DNA from: Salvia splendens
Lineage: Eukaryota; Streptophyta; Magnoliopsida; Lamiales; Lamiaceae
Direction of reading: 5' to 3'
Length of the DNA: 64,000 nt
NCBI RefSeq assembly: GCF_004379255.2
Contig: NC_056039.1
Span: 8,048,501 to 8,112,500 of the forward strand
Shown: in pieces, positions 10,046-23,219 of the stretch
How the letters are laid out: the number at the start of each line of letters is the position of its first letter
Position numbering within the stretch: the first letter of the stretch is position 1
Position numbers and translations under genes: made by a program
The notes under the pieces: model-generated
Seen by the model: only the letters and a program-made list of their open reading frames with translations
Databases searched by the model: none
Told to the model about the DNA's origin: nothing

Positions 10046-11064
10046 CTATATATATTGTTGTGTCAAGGGGCAATGTAGAAAGTTATGTTGTAATGGGTTC
10101 AGCATATCTTGGCCCTGCATGCTGATGCTGGGATTGGACGAATATCTAGACTTGCACACATTCTGGCCGTAAGTGGCAGCTACCAACGGCCCTCCAAAGG
10201 TGATGAGGTCCACATTTGGTTGATCAAGATCCATTGTTGGTGTAGTGGAAGCGGCGTTATGGTTGATTGGGTTGGGAGTAGTAGTTAGGGAGAGAGGATG
10301 AAGGCCGGCTAGTAGTGAAACTATGAGATTGTATTCATGTGATTTGAGATATTCTGAAAGCATGTCTGGAGCTGCAGAATCATGATTCATGGAGTTCTCT
10401 TTCTTTGACATGTTGCCTTTGTGACGAATGCGGCAGAGCACCCAGTCATCCAGCTAAGAGGAACAGGGATAGACTTAGCTGAACAACATGCATATTTATA
10501 ATTATATATATGGGTGTGTGATGAATTTGGTAACTTACTCTCATTGAGCCAGCAGTGGATCTGGAGGGATGGGAGGTGTCTGGGAGTCTGTACTCGGTCA
10601 TGACCCAGTCTGTCCTGAGGCCACGAGGTGGCTTTCCCTTGTAGAAAACAAGGCCTTTCTTGACTCCTATCTTCCGCCTCGATCCCAAGGAGCTCCAAAT
10701 AGGCTGATCCGTGCCAGTGGCCTTCCAGTATCCGGACGCGGCCGCCCTATTAGGCCTCCCACCCTTGGGATACTTTCTGTCCCGCGGGCTGAAGAAATAC
10801 AGCTCCTCCTCATCTCCAAACATACTATTTCCTGCACATCAACAAACATAATTATCCATAACAGATAGGATATTGAAAGAAACATGAAAACGCACGAGGC
10901 AGATCCCAGGGATCGAAGGTGTAGAGGTGGATATCGGTGATGACGTTTGGTGGGAGAGGGAGGGACTTCATTTTCCTTTGGAGGTAGAAGGAGATGAGCT
11001 CCTCATCAGAGGGGTGGAATCTGATCCCAGGAGGGTATTGGCAACGATTGCGAATATCCTCCAT
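10046..11064 (-). CDS. NAC-domain transcription factor
   Basis: Predicted 289-aa protein from three exons on the minus strand: 11064-10896, 10831-10539 and 10453-10046. The NAC domain fills about residues 8-160: [18 protein letters not shown] (subdomain A), [15 protein letters not shown] (B), [20 protein letters not shown] and [11 protein letters not shown] (C), [17 protein letters not shown] and DWVMTEYRL (D), and DDWVLCRI (E). The two introns sit at the usual NAC positions. The start is the MED methionine at 11064; an upstream open frame begins only with GTG. The C-terminal 130 residues are Ser/Asn/Pro-rich without a membrane segment, as in ordinary NAC activation regions. NAC proteins bind CACG-containing promoters as dimers; the biological role of this member cannot be told from sequence. 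Wording in subdomain A ([11 protein letters not shown] instead of GFRFHPTDEEL) marks a divergent subgroup. Confidence 0.92.
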
Positions 11065-14000
11065 GCAAAGTGAGAAGAACAGTGCCACTCCAGCTCCGCA
11101 TTATATTGCTGCGTTGCCTTCGATGATCACATATTGATGTCATGAGATTAAACTTTTACTCTAATCTCTTACCGCAATAAAACTCTCTTCTTTTTATTTT
11201 TATTTTTATCTTATGTGCGTATCATTTAGCTTGTTCATAGTAGTTATTTTTTTTGTTAAGATTGCTGTCCTTTGTTCTCTTCTCTCAAGAGCGAATCTAG
11301 GAAACACAATTAATTCTTTTTTCTTCTTTTTAAATTCTACTATTTCTCTCCATGCAGTTAATCATATTCAATAAAAAAATGTCAACCTATCATTTCTATC
11401 TACATATCAGATCTTATTAAATTAAAAATATTAGGAATATATGATTATTCAGATGGTGATTAATGAAGTTTTCCGGCCATACTTATGGGTAGCCGACCCC
11501 AACTAAAATCGTCCTTTGTTGTCGTTGTGTTCACCATCTTTAAGAGCCTCCTGCAAAGTTTAATGTCCTAAACTAGTAATTCGATTTGTATGTATGTTTT
11601 CATTTATTATAGAATTGCAAGGAATTTTATCAGTGTTAATTTCAGAGTTTTATTGGTCGATAAAGACGAGTTGTTGTGATAGGCTAGCTGTTGAATTTTT
11701 TGCATGATAAAAATCTAAAAAATTCGTGGGATACGACGTAAAATATTTGATAATCATAATAGTGATGAATGAGCTCAATGTTGGCTTTGTCTTCACAAAA
11801 TATATGATGAGAACTAAATATATACTCCAAGGTAGTTGAATCGTATTCCTTTTTTTATTGTCCTAAAATAGTTGAGTCATTTCTTTTTTTTTTTGAAAAA
11901 AAACTTAATCTTTTTGTCATACTTTACTCTCTCTTCATCCATCTTACTTTATTATTTACTCTCTCCGCTTTAAACTAACACATCAATTTCTTAAGTTATG
12001 TGCTCAAAAGAAATTCCCCATTACCTTGGGACGACATCAATTTCTTAAGTCATGTGCTCAAAAGAAATTCCCCATTACCTTGGGACGGAGGGAGTATGTG
12101 TGATGAAAAATATGATTAGAAGTTTGCATAGTTGTGTCCGAGCCCAAGTTAATCGAGATGTGATTAGAAATGTCGTATTGTGTGTGGTGTCAATGGAATG
12201 TAGTAAAATGGGGTTAAATGTTGCCGAATGGAATGGAAACGAATTAGGCTCTTTCCTAACTCTATCTTCATTCACTTTGCTGTCTGTATACATGTTTTAG
12301 AGCTCCTGGTTTATATTAATCATGTCATCCTTAACATAATGTAATTACTTTACTCTTTTTAGTATAATAGTAATTAAAATGTAATTGCATGGGAAATTGT
12401 GTGCTCAAGTACTTTTTTGTAACCTTACATGCTATGATACATACTTATATCATTATATTTGTTGTATCTATACTGAGGGTTATATCATATTTTGTGCCAC
12501 CAATCTTGTTTTCATCGAATGAAAATTGTCAATTACGATCCAAGAAAATATCATTGCTTTTTATTTAGTTCATTGGCTTAATAATTAACGTACGTGTCCT
12601 TTAATGAAGTGCTTATCCTATCACAACAAATTTGACCGATAAACCGGACTCCATCTCTAAACCATTTACCAAGAATAACAAAAAAATTCTTGAAACCTGC
12701 TCTCGTGCTACTACAAGACAAGATACTCTAAAAACTACACTAAATAATTTTCTGAATTACTTCACCGTTCTCCATTAAACGTCTCATATTTCTTTATTTG
12801 GATCCAATATTTCTTTAACTTATTCTACTCACAATTATTATACTCCCCCGCCCCATAAAATTATGGATTTTTTTACATTTTCGTTCGTTCTATAAAAATA
12901 ACCCTTTCTATTTTTTATTGCTTCTATCGTTCTAATAAGGTGGGCCTATAATGTATCAAATGTCCATATTTTCATGGGACGGATACTACTCCCTATGTCC
13001 TTTATAGTCGAGTTATTTTCTAGTATTTCGGGAAGTTTCTTTATTTTTGTGCCATTTTTATACATTAATTAACTCACTTTTTCTTCCCTACTTTATTCTC
13101 TCTCTTACTAATTTCTCTTTACTATATTAACTTTTCTACTTTATTCACTCAATTTTTTTCTTTCTCTTACTTTATCTACTTTTTACCTTCTCTAGCACAC
13201 TAAACATCCATTTCGTAAAAATAGGCTTATATTTTACTGATTTTTTCACCTACTCTTTTACAAAAGTAAATAATTTATAAAACCCACCAGGTCAATCAAA
13301 TATGAAACATCTATTGTAGATAGGAGGAAGTCCTATATATTACTCACGCAATCAAAATCTTGGGTAAATTGATTTTGTGACCTCCGAGTTTGAACCAATA
13401 ATTTTCAGGAATAATCATAGGGGTGATGATGGGACAAGTTTGGGTCGGGTATTTCTTTCCCACTTTCATACCCATTTTAGAAAATCTACTTGGACATGAT
13501 CCTAACCGGCAGGGTGGGCGAGGATTATTCCGTGGGGCTGAATCTGATCCAATTCACATCGCTAGTAGTACTGAATATCATTGTTAAACTAAATTAAATT
13601 GAAAATGGAGAATGATAGAGATGAATAAGAAATTAAATAACAAATTGACGATAAAAAAGTGAAGAAAATATTAAACATAAAATTTAAAATATTCCTTAAA
13701 ACTAAAAAGGACAAAACGGGGAAAAAAGATTGAAGTTAATGCAAAAGTAACTCAAATATAATTAAGTCTTTGTCTAGAGACCCTGAGTATATATATTTTA
13801 TGATCAGGTATCGAAAATATGTAAACTATATTTTATTAATTTATCCGGAGAAAGATTCTCTACCCTCTTACTTTATTGAGGAGAGATTATGTACCCGTAT
13901 CATATCCATCTTGAAGTCGTGAATCCACACAGATATGAAATTATGAATTCACATATCCTAATCAACATGGGTAAAATTTTCATCCCTACACTAATAATCG

Positions 14001-16034
14001 TACACTTCCCGAAATTACTACAAACATTCAAAATGTAATTAATCTTGCATAATTTATAGTGTATTATCTGATATATTATCCACTAGATCATGCAAAGTAT
14101 GTATGCATGAAAATATAAATTTATGAATCGACGTCGTCTTTAAATGTCAAATTCATTTTCTGCCCTCTCTGGACGTACTCAAACTTTTATCTTTTTGGAT
14201 CATGTTTAAGGTAATAATAAAAAAGAATTCAACTTTTATAGTAATTAATTCTCAATGCGATTTTAAAATATTTTGCCCAAGGATATTTTTTTTAAGATCA
14301 TGTTAAAACTGAAAAGCGAACTGGGCTTCTATGTGTCATGGGCGGGCCCAAAAAGGGCACAAAAAATCCAGTTGTCTTTTTTAGAAGGATTGTGAATTTC
14401 TTTTAGAATACTCCATATAATACAGTAATAAATACTCTGTATTTTGTAGGAAGAAATTTGTAGTAAGACCTCTCTTCACAATCCATCATTTTCATCTATA
14501 TATCCATTAATTTCTAATTAAGTATCTCATCCTTTTTCGTGTTTTTTTTAATTTAATTTCTCCCATGCCAGTCTTAATACTATGACGAAGCTGACCACTA
14601 TGATACTCTTTTCCCCACCCAATTAATTGGTGGTCTGAATCACCTAGCATAATACTACAAAAAGACCTAAAAGTCTTTAATAAAAAAAATTCAGTTGCAG
14701 AATATAAGTGAACATCGGTCAAATTGCTACCTTATTAAATTCGGAACATTTGTTTTGGGAATATTAAGCTTGTAAGAATGGGGAGTTTTTAGGGCAATAT
14801 TATATAGGGATGTGTGAGTGAAGGTAATTGTGTCAACATTCTCAAGAGAGGTAGGCAAGCTAGAATCAATGTCGTCCAAAATCGAATGATCCGAATGCTT
14901 ACAGCCAAAAGTGGTTGAGTACTAAAATATTTTACAATTTCATCTTCCCGTTCTTAATAAAATATAAGTATTCAACAATTGGCCCATAATTTCCCACATT
15001 ATGATGTGGAATAACCCAAACACAGGGTGACACGTGTTTACTTTTACATAAATCGTGTTACGAATTAGAATAAATTATCCCCTTTCGCCTCAATTGTGCA
15101 GAAGGTTTGGAATTTCACAAGAATTAAAAGAATATATTAGAAAATAATATTATATGCTTAATTTGATCCAGAAAGTAGAGCATATTTTTTGTGTAATATA
15201 AATTTTGGAAAAAAAAGAAGCTAATTAATAGTAATGAGTTAAAATTGATAGAAGTGGATTATAATTATATTACCAAACTCGTTACGAGTGTTGATTATAG
15301 TCTTTACTCTATTAAGAGTAACTGAGTAATGAGTTTAACAACTAAAATGTTTTAAGATTGCCTTGTGTCTTCATATTTAGTCTCAAACATCCTTATGCCA
15401 TTCACATAAGTCCTATGAATTCTCCCATCTTCATTTTTTTCTCTATTAAGTCAGTATTTTCATTTTTCAGCTCTAATACATGCAATAGTGCTTTAAATTT
15501 TTCCCTTAATATCCACCTATCCCTATTTTCACCACTATTTTCATTTTTAAAAAAATTTATGTTATCAAATAAAATAAAATAACAAAATAACATAAATTAA
15601 AGGCAAGGAACATCGAAGTTCCGTTGGAATTTTTTTGGAAAATCACCAGGATTAATTTTTTGCTTTCTTGGGAAAGATAAATTATAGTATGAGAGATGAA
15701 AAAAGCTATTGGAGTGAAGGGGTGATAAATGGGGTGAAAAATAGTGTATTCAAAGAATGAAAATAGTGTAAAAATAATATAAAAAAGAAAATTAAATGAA
15801 AATTGGCGGAATCGGCACACCCAATCCCAAGGACGGACGACTAGGCGGGTTTAATTTACCGTCCAAACTTGTGCAATAGCACCCATAAACCTGCCGATCG
15901 CTTAGGGCAGATTTTATGAGCTCTATTATGAGTGCCCTTATTACGATTGATTTAGGTATTAATAAATGCTAGTACATAATTAAATTTCTCTGAGTTTTTT
16001 AAAAACTCAACAACGCATTTAATTATTGTCCTAA
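11065..16034. other. Gene-free AT-rich region with MITE remnants
   Basis: No host gene was recognised. Apart from the Stowaway element at 11825-12094, there are decayed Stowaway-type pieces at about 12841-13335 (CTCCC..GTCC ends and ACTTTATTCTCTC leaders). A Gly/Pro-codon-like CGGGTATTT/GGGTGGGCG fragment at about 13420-13560 resembles the internal sequence of the hAT elements further on. A G-box-like GACACGTGTTTAC lies near 15030 with no gene close by. Short open frames here look random. Confidence 0.45.
11825..12094. mobile_element. Stowaway-type MITE with 54-bp tandem duplication
   Basis: Ends CTCC... and ...GGACGGAGGGAG are flanked by TA. A 54-bp segment starting CATCAATTTCTTAAGT and ending CCTTGGGACGA occurs twice in tandem (11981-12034 and 12035-12088), so the 3' terminal region is duplicated. 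The left end is degenerate. Confidence 0.55.
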
Positions 16035-17171
16035 GAGCATCCACATCCGTGCTCTTGCCAACGAGCACGGATGTGGGCCCGGACCCACTTTTACTCCCTG
16101 CTCTTAGGCAAGAGGACAACACCCACATCCGTGCTCTTCCGCAAGGACATGCTCAAGGGTCCCACCATTCTATTATTCAATTTAAATAAAAATATTTCCA
16201 CAATATTAAAATGCATTAAAATAACTGGAATAATATTACAAATTAGGGGTGAGCAAAAAAATCGAAAACCGAATATCCGAACCGAACCAAACCGAAATTT
16301 TGAAATTCGGTTCCGTTATTTCGGTTTTTCGGTTCAGTTTGGTTTTGAAAATACAAAAATTTTGGTTTTTCGGTTCGGTTCAGTTCGGGCGAAGAAAAAA
16401 ACCGAAAAACCGAATAACCGAATTATATATATATATTCTATTAATTTAATATATTATATTATATATAATATATAGTATATTCTTTTAATAAATTCTACTA
16501 CATTATATATAAATATTCTATTAGTATATATAAAATAAAATAAATTACACACACATATATATATTAATATTATATTTATTTTTTTGGGTTTTTCTGTTTT
16601 TTCGATTTTGTTCGGGTTTTTCGGTTTTTTAAGTTCGGTTTTTCGGTTTTTCGGGTTCGGTTCGGTTTGGATTTTGAGCTAAATTCGGTTTTTCGGTTTT
16701 GGTTCGGTTTTGACAAAAAACCGAACCGAAACCCGAATGCACACCCCTATTACAAATTACAAAAAAAATAAAAATTACATAATTAAAATCCTAAAAATTA
16801 AAAATTACATAATTAAATTCATAAGTGGCCGAATTTCGTCCAAATGGATGATGAATATGTGTATTTATAGATGATTTTGGGATTAAGTTTTTACTTAAAA
16901 TTTCAAAAAAAATTAAAAAAACGGTAATAAAACGGCTATATTTTTTGGAATCCGAAAATATTTTTTTTATTTTTTGTATTAATTTCAATTTTTAAAAAAA
17001 GAAAATGCCAACGGCCAATAGAAACGTGTCACGTCGCCCTGCTCGCTGGCACGGACGTGCTCTTAGCTAAGAGCAGCGTCGTGCCAGCGGCAAGAGCGCA
17101 GCGGCGGACAGGGGTGTCCTTGCCACTGGCACGAACGGACGGACGAACAAATCCCACCGCTGCGGATGCTC
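16035..17171. mobile_element. Harbinger family A derivative, interrupted by hAT
   Basis: GAGCATCC...GGATGCTC ends are flanked by a TAA duplication (16032-16034 and 17172-17174). Its two ends match the two ends of the transposase element at 52790-55044 on the other strand, including GTGCTCTTCCGCAAGGAC at the left, and GTGCCAGCGGCAAGAGCGC and GCTCGCTGGCACGGACG at the right. It keeps GATGATGAATATGTG and TATTTATAGATGATT from the transposase leader, but all coding sequence is deleted. A hAT-type element sits inside it (16244-16749). Without that insertion it is about 620 bp. Confidence 0.8.
16244..16749. mobile_element. hAT-type MITE with CGGTTTTTCGG repeats
   Basis: Starts TAGGGGTGAGCA and ends TGCACACCCCTA, flanked by an exact 8-bp duplication TTACAAAT (16236-16243 and 16750-16757), which is typical of hAT insertions. 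Both halves are filled with CCGAACCGAA and its complement CGGTTTTTCGGTT, so the two ends can pair. The centre is AT-rich. No protein is encoded. It is inserted in the Harbinger derivative 16035-17171 and is therefore younger than it. Confidence 0.85.
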
Positions 17172-17547
17172 TAATACTTAAAAGCACCCTGCCATATGTA
17201 ACATATTCGGTTTTAAAGCACGAATTAAAAAAAAGTATGGAATTAGCTTGATAAATAATCAGAAAAACAACTTTGAGTCAAATACTCTCAAACTCCATAA
17301 TTCTACAAGTTTAACCGCCATAGACAGATAGCTTAAAATAAATAATAAACATGAAACAAAACTAGGTACACCACTGAGGTAGAATCCGTCATCTTCGGCT
17401 TCGTTATGAGTTGAATGATTCAAAGTTTGCCGAAAGCTAGGGTCTAACCCCAAATCCGAGCTCAAGGTCCCTTTATATAGTTGAGAATAAGTTGGGCTTG
17501 AAATGACAAGAAATCTAGGTCATTCTGATGAGCGGAAACAATCCAGT

Positions 17548-18006
17548 CACTACAAAAAAAGAAAGCGTTGGATAGTGACGGCGGTTGCTAGCTCAACAAT
17601 TAGTGACGAAAAATGACTGAAAAGCATAAGTCGCTAAATAGTGACAGAATATTCCGTCACTAAAGCGAAGCAGTCGTCTATATTTTCAGTCATTTGGTGG
17701 GATTAATGGATATAGTGACTGACAAATCCGTCACTAATATTTTTTATTGACAAGTTTTTTAATGACGGATCCGCCAAACTTACTATGTCACTAAAATCTT
17801 GTCAATAAAAAATATTAGTGACGGATTTATCCGTCACTAAAGCTATTAATCCCACCAAATGACGGAAAATATAGATGGTTGCTTCGCTTTAGTGACGGAA
17901 TAATCTGTCACTAATTCGTGACTGGCGCTTTTTCCTTCACTAGTTGTTGAGCTAGCAGCCACCGTCACTACTTTCCGTCACTATCTAGCGATTTTTTTTT
18001 GTAGTG
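17548..18006. mobile_element. CACTA-type foldback MITE
   Basis: Begins CACTACAAAAAAAG and ends TTTTTTTTTGTAGTG, flanked by AGT on both sides (17545-17547, 18007-18009), the 3-bp duplication expected for the CACTA superfamily. Almost the whole 459 bp is one inverted repeat around a centre near 17775, with many TAGTGACGG/CCGTCACTA motifs along both arms. No coding sequence. A transcript through it would fold into a long hairpin. Confidence 0.85.
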
Positions 18007-18009
18007 AGT

Positions 18010-20068
18010 GGGTCGTTGGATTTTTGTACATCAAACATCTCCTAGCTCGTCGCTGGGTTGGCCTTCGTGCGTTATCAAGTAACGGGTCGTTGGGATGGAG
18101 AATTGCAAACCCACTAAATGTATCAACTTTATTCTCGGTCCACTTAACTTATTAAACACTAATTTCTTAAATCTTATATAAAAAATGCATTAATTAATTT
18201 AAGAAGAAGAGAGAGTATCAAGTTTTAACCAAACTTTTTTATTTTAAAAACCATCATTTTATGTGTACAAAGTTCGATTGCATCTATCATTATTACAACT
18301 TCACTAGAACAATCAATTTGGCGTAGAAGTACAATTGCATCTACACGTACAATGGTACAATGCAATGCATGCATTCAATATATCACATTAATTGAATTTA
18401 GTAGTCCCTATTTTAGTTTACTTCTGGTTGTTACAAACCCCTGCATTTTTTCCATTACGTTAAAATTGCCAGGATCAGCAAATTATTTGTTTAGTTTGAT
18501 TATATGTAAAACCTCTTATTTGTAAGAAATAAATGAAGATAAGCTATACTATGGAAAATAGTATAAAGTTTATGTCAGAGCCAAAATTTTGGTATTCCTA
18601 TAATTAAATTGTCTACAACATTAAATGACCCGAATGTTCAACTTCAGGAATTGCAAATTGACACTGTATATATAGGCTGTTGCGACGTAAAAAAGCATTC
18701 AATTTGATATATATAATCTTCAACTTTTTTATGACTTATGATAATAACTCATTAATGCGTTTCTATAATATACAACACCATACAAATATGTGTAAAGTGT
18801 CCTAATTAAATAGCTAGTAGTTAGTTCAAGTCCAAAATGATTACTTTTGTCAATTCGAATCACGAATGAACAAAAAGGAAAAAGAAGAAAATATCTTTTG
18901 AGAGATTGAGATCTCAAAGAAAGGAATAATAACATGAAAAAAATAATTTTTTTACCTATCTTTTTGAACAACAAGGGGCCCCATGAAAGCTTGGTTTGCT
19001 AAAAGGAAAGATTCGTTTTTGCCCTTGTGTTGTTGTGCAAGTTTTAGAGAGAGAGAGAGAGAGAGAGGGGAGAGAGAGAAAGAGAAAAGAGAGATGTATA
19101 GAATTTATAAGAATTTTTGGAGAAACGTGTGGGTCTCGACATTTCGAAGGCACCAGTCATCTATTGTTTTTCTTATCAACTCATTTCCTTTCCCTTTCTT
19201 TCCCTAAATTTTCTAAACATGCATTCCAATTTTTTATTATTTGCTCATCTTATCACACCCTATTTGATGCATTAATTGCGGTTGAAGCGTCAATTTTATT
19301 AGTCTGTCAATGTTTAGGGGTAAATTGCCAAGAAAGCCACATTCCGCTCTCTTCAAATAAATTCGTTTTACAAATGGATTGAGTTTTAATATGGTCAAAT
19401 GGGAAAAACTCAAACTATTTGTAGAATTTTAGTATAAATTGGTGAATTTATCCAAAATTCAAACGGACAACTGAACTATCAGGACAACAAAGGGAACCAA
19501 ACCCTAAATTTTGTATTGTTTTTTTAGACATCTGAAATTTTACCATAAATTCATATACGTTCGAATTTTTACTGCATACATGGTTCCTAACATCATATGT
19601 CTCGATTGAATGAAAATAGATAAATTACTTCGAACCATGCATTCCATTAATATACTCCACATGTTATGTTTTCATTTAATTATTTAACCTCTATTAAAAA
19701 TAGAACAAGTAAATATATATGTTATTCTTCTAAAAAGAAGGTATACTTACTGGATTAATACTAAATGTGACAATATGTATATGCATATATTTATTATTCT
19801 TTTCGTCCTATTAATAACGATTCAAATATATTTTTGGATTATCAACTGATAATGTTTCAAATCAAGAAATTACTTAAAAATTGTTTTAGGTTTTTGGCTT
19901 TTAAATAATTTAGGGAGAAAATGACAGTATATAGCGGGTCCCCACAACATCCACCTACTCTTCCACTGAAGCCAGTTGCCGTCAGTCGTCACGGGACGGC
20001 ACCGTATAATTGAATATATTATTAATATTAGTACTGTTCCCAAATAATAATATAAAAATTGAAAAATA
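18010..20068. other. Gene-free region
   Basis: No gene was recognised. A GA microsatellite lies at about 19050-19078; the open frames crossing it are low-complexity. The remainder is AT-rich and unremarkable. Confidence 0.5.
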
Positions 20069-20247
20069 CTCCCTCCGTCCCGGGCTACTCGCTCCTTTCC
20101 TTTTCGGCACGGAGATTAAGGAATGAGTGTATAGGAAAGTCAAAAATGACGGCTGTAGGTGAAAATTTTTACTAAAAATGGAAAGAGTGCAAGTAACTTG
20201 GGACGCCCAAAAAGGAAATAAGTGCGAGTAGCTTGGGACGGAGGGAG
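20069..20247. mobile_element. Stowaway MITE
   Basis: CTCCCTCCGTCCC at the left and GGGACGGAGGGAG at the right, both next to TA. The 179-bp element has TCGCTCCTTTCC / GGAAATAAGTGCGAG subterminal complementarity. Non-coding. Confidence 0.85.
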
Positions 20248-20494
20248 TATAAGTTTGGAATTTTATATAGCTGTTTGAAAAGATTTTTTAGGCTGAGAAT
20301 GATCCAGAAAACAATAATGGCATAATCATTTTCACCGAATCCATGGCTGTAAAGCTTTTTAACTTTAGTATTGCTAACCTTTTTGTGACTATCGAAGTTT
20401 GAATTCCACTTACTTTTACTGCCTCTACTTTTCCCACCCCCAATCCCAAAATTCCCAACCTTCCCTGGTGAATAGTTAGTACTCTATCTGCATT

Positions 20495-22241
20495 GGGTGA
20501 TGCTAAATGATCATAATATAACCAGTCATAAATTTAAAAGAGTAGTGTTAAATGACCACATTATGGCCAGCCATAAAAATAAAAAAATAATAAAAGGTAG
20601 TGTATGTAATGCCATTTCATTGAAATCAATACTTCTAAAAAGTATCAATTTTATTTGTACAATTGTACCATTAGTTATGAAATATAAATATGAAGAGACT
20701 AGAATTTATTCAATTGATCATTAGTTAACTCATGTTGCATGAAATTTATATAAATAAAAATTAATATTTATTAAGGTTACATGATAATTAATTTAATTAT
20801 TTCTTATATTTATAATACAAACGCATCGTGGTAATACTTTTATTTTTCATATTTACTTAAAATACTCTAAATGTTTGTATATTTACAAATAAGTAAAATT
20901 GAGCTTTGATCAATATACTTATTTATATTAATAATCATGGATTAATATTATAAATGATCACTAAACTACAGAGCATGTATCAAATTAGTTCCAAATAAAT
21001 TTATTTTATAACGAGTACAAAACTTTATTGATTCCAACTTGGTATAATAGGAAAACATTTTTAAAAGGAAAAAATTTTAATCTTAAATTAAAAAATAGTG
21101 TAGAAATAAATTATTGAAAACATAAAATTAAAAAAATGAATGAATCTAATAAAAGAAATACGTATAAAAGTGTAAAATTTGGATTAGAGAAATGAAATAA
21201 AAAAACCAACTAGAATTAAGTAAAAGGGTAATAGTGTAAAATTATTTGAGCATTAAATGACTTATTTGAAACATTAATAATCATACTATCTAAATTTACT
21301 AAAATGCCATTTTATGGCCAGCCATAATGTGGCTGCATAGCATTTTCCAACTTAAAATATTAATAAATATTTATGTGATTAATGCTAATTCAACAAAATC
21401 GATACACCTCAAAAAGAGTAAACATGTTGAGACTATTGTGCCATTTACTTGAAATATACAACTCCTAATATCTTTTATGCAAATATAAGTATAACCCATG
21501 TAGTTGAATATTTTTTTTATATTTTTAATTTATTATACTCCGTAGTTTGTAAATGCATATTAATCACAATAATTAACTATGGTTGACAACCGTCATTTAT
21601 ACCAATATAAATTCGACAATTCATTTCTTATAACATTTGCACCTCATGATACGCAAATTATTGGAGTCAGTATTTTCAGAAAATTATCATTCGCACAATT
21701 ACAAATTCATTAAATTTGCTTTATTATATATATCGAATTTAAGTAATTATAACATTGCAATAAAGAGAAAAAAGATAATTATGTAAACACAACTATATCA
21801 TAGTATATAAAAATAATTTAGTATGTTTATTTTTAAAATTATATTATAATGCACCCTACATATTTAGTATAATTGATAATTTTAAACTATAACATGATTA
21901 AATATTATAAACTATCTGATTGTGTTACAACTTAGTTATTATTGATTTCAATTTAATATGATCAATAGAAAAACATTTAGGGAAAGATAAAAACTTAATC
22001 TTAGACTAAAAATTGTTTAAAAATAGATTACTGAAAATAGAAAATTTAAAAATAAATAAATTAAAAAAGAAATGTAAATATCGGATTAAGGAAATGAAAT
22101 TGGAAAACAATTACAATTAAATAGAAAGGGTAATAGTGTAAAGGTATCGGAGCATTAAATGACTTATTTGAGCTATAACATCTAAATTTTACTAAAATGT
22201 CATTTTATGGCCAGCCATAATGTGGCCACCTAGCATTTCCC
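20495..22241. mobile_element. MULE-like element with 9-bp target duplication
   Basis: Left end GGGTGATGCTAAATG and right end CATTTCCC (complement GGGAAATGCTAGGTGG) begin imperfect inverted repeats that share TTATGGCTGGCCATAA-type motifs. The flanks are an exact 9-bp duplication, ATCTGCATT, at 20486-20494 and 22242-22250; 9 bp is typical of Mutator-like elements. The interior is very AT-rich and encodes nothing. A second copy of the inner terminal motif (CATTTTATGGCCAGCC, TAGCATTTTCC) at about 21301-21348 and an inward one at about 20544-20580 show that the element contains an internal copy or duplication of itself: about 21190-21350 repeats at about 22090-22240. A longer flank piece, TTCCCTGGTGAATAGTTA, also occurs on both sides (20461 and 22263). 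Confidence 0.75.
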
Positions 22242-22250
22242 ATCTGCATT

Positions 22251-23219
22251 CGATAGTGAACCTTCCCTGGTGAATAGTTATTACCTCTCTGCATTATGCA
22301 TTATAATGTTCTTCTGTAGTAGAGACATTTTAATGACACGAAATTTTTAAAATTGTGTTAAAAACTGATTTTAGTAAAAGGTATATAAAATAAAAAGATA
22401 GAGAAAGTAAAGTAAGAGAGAAGAAATATATTGTTTTTTTGTTGAAAAAATATGACTCAACTACAGACTATAGCCTATAGTAGGACAAGTGGACAACTCA
22501 GAAATGAATACGACTTACCGAGTAGTATGATGAATTAACTTACCCTAAAATGCACATTAAACTAGCTTGTGGATTAATAATCTTTCAATGTGCAAGAATA
22601 TACTAGCTATATGCTATGTATTGATTTGGATTTTGGAGTGTTTATCTTAGGTATATCTTAGTTTGATAACTTGGGGGTTATATTATATATTTGATCTTAT
22701 GGAGTATCAAAAAACTCCTCTTCCATTTTTTTTGTCCCTATAATATTGTTGATGCAACTCGTCAGTTTTTATATGCATAAGCACAAAATTACATCGATTT
22801 ATCACCATGTTATTTGAAAGTAAATATATAAACTACACCAATGACATCTAACGAGTTAACGTTGAAATTTCAGGGTTGAAAAATTAACATTGGATGTTAT
22901 TTATACAAAAGTTGATAGTTTAAGATTTAATTAATCCGAGACATTTTTGATAAAAATGGATATAGTTTAGAGTTTGGAGTGATTTTTCCCAATATGAACT
23001 GATTTATAAACTTTATTGGGGGTTTCCTAAGGTAAATGGTACTAGTATATTTATTTCTTTAGCTAAATTTAACCCTTTTAATCTTTCATACTTTATTTTA
23101 ATTATTTATATATTTTCACTATTATTTTATTAACTGTCCATTTTACTTGGTTACAATACACACCACTTTCTTAATAGTACTTCATTTGTTCCAATTTGAT
23201 GAGATTTAAAAATGAGGTG
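22251..23219. other. Gene-free stretch with MITE traces
   Basis: A degenerate Stowaway-like piece (GTAGTAGAGACATTTTAATGAC ending TAGTAGGACAAGTGG, about 22313-22492) resembles the element at 28417-28657. Nothing else was recognised. Confidence 0.35.

Noticed and set aside
18983..19382. Possible small gene over the GA microsatellite
   Set aside because: The frame encodes RERERE-type repeats from the GA tract, with no homologue or splice structure recognised.
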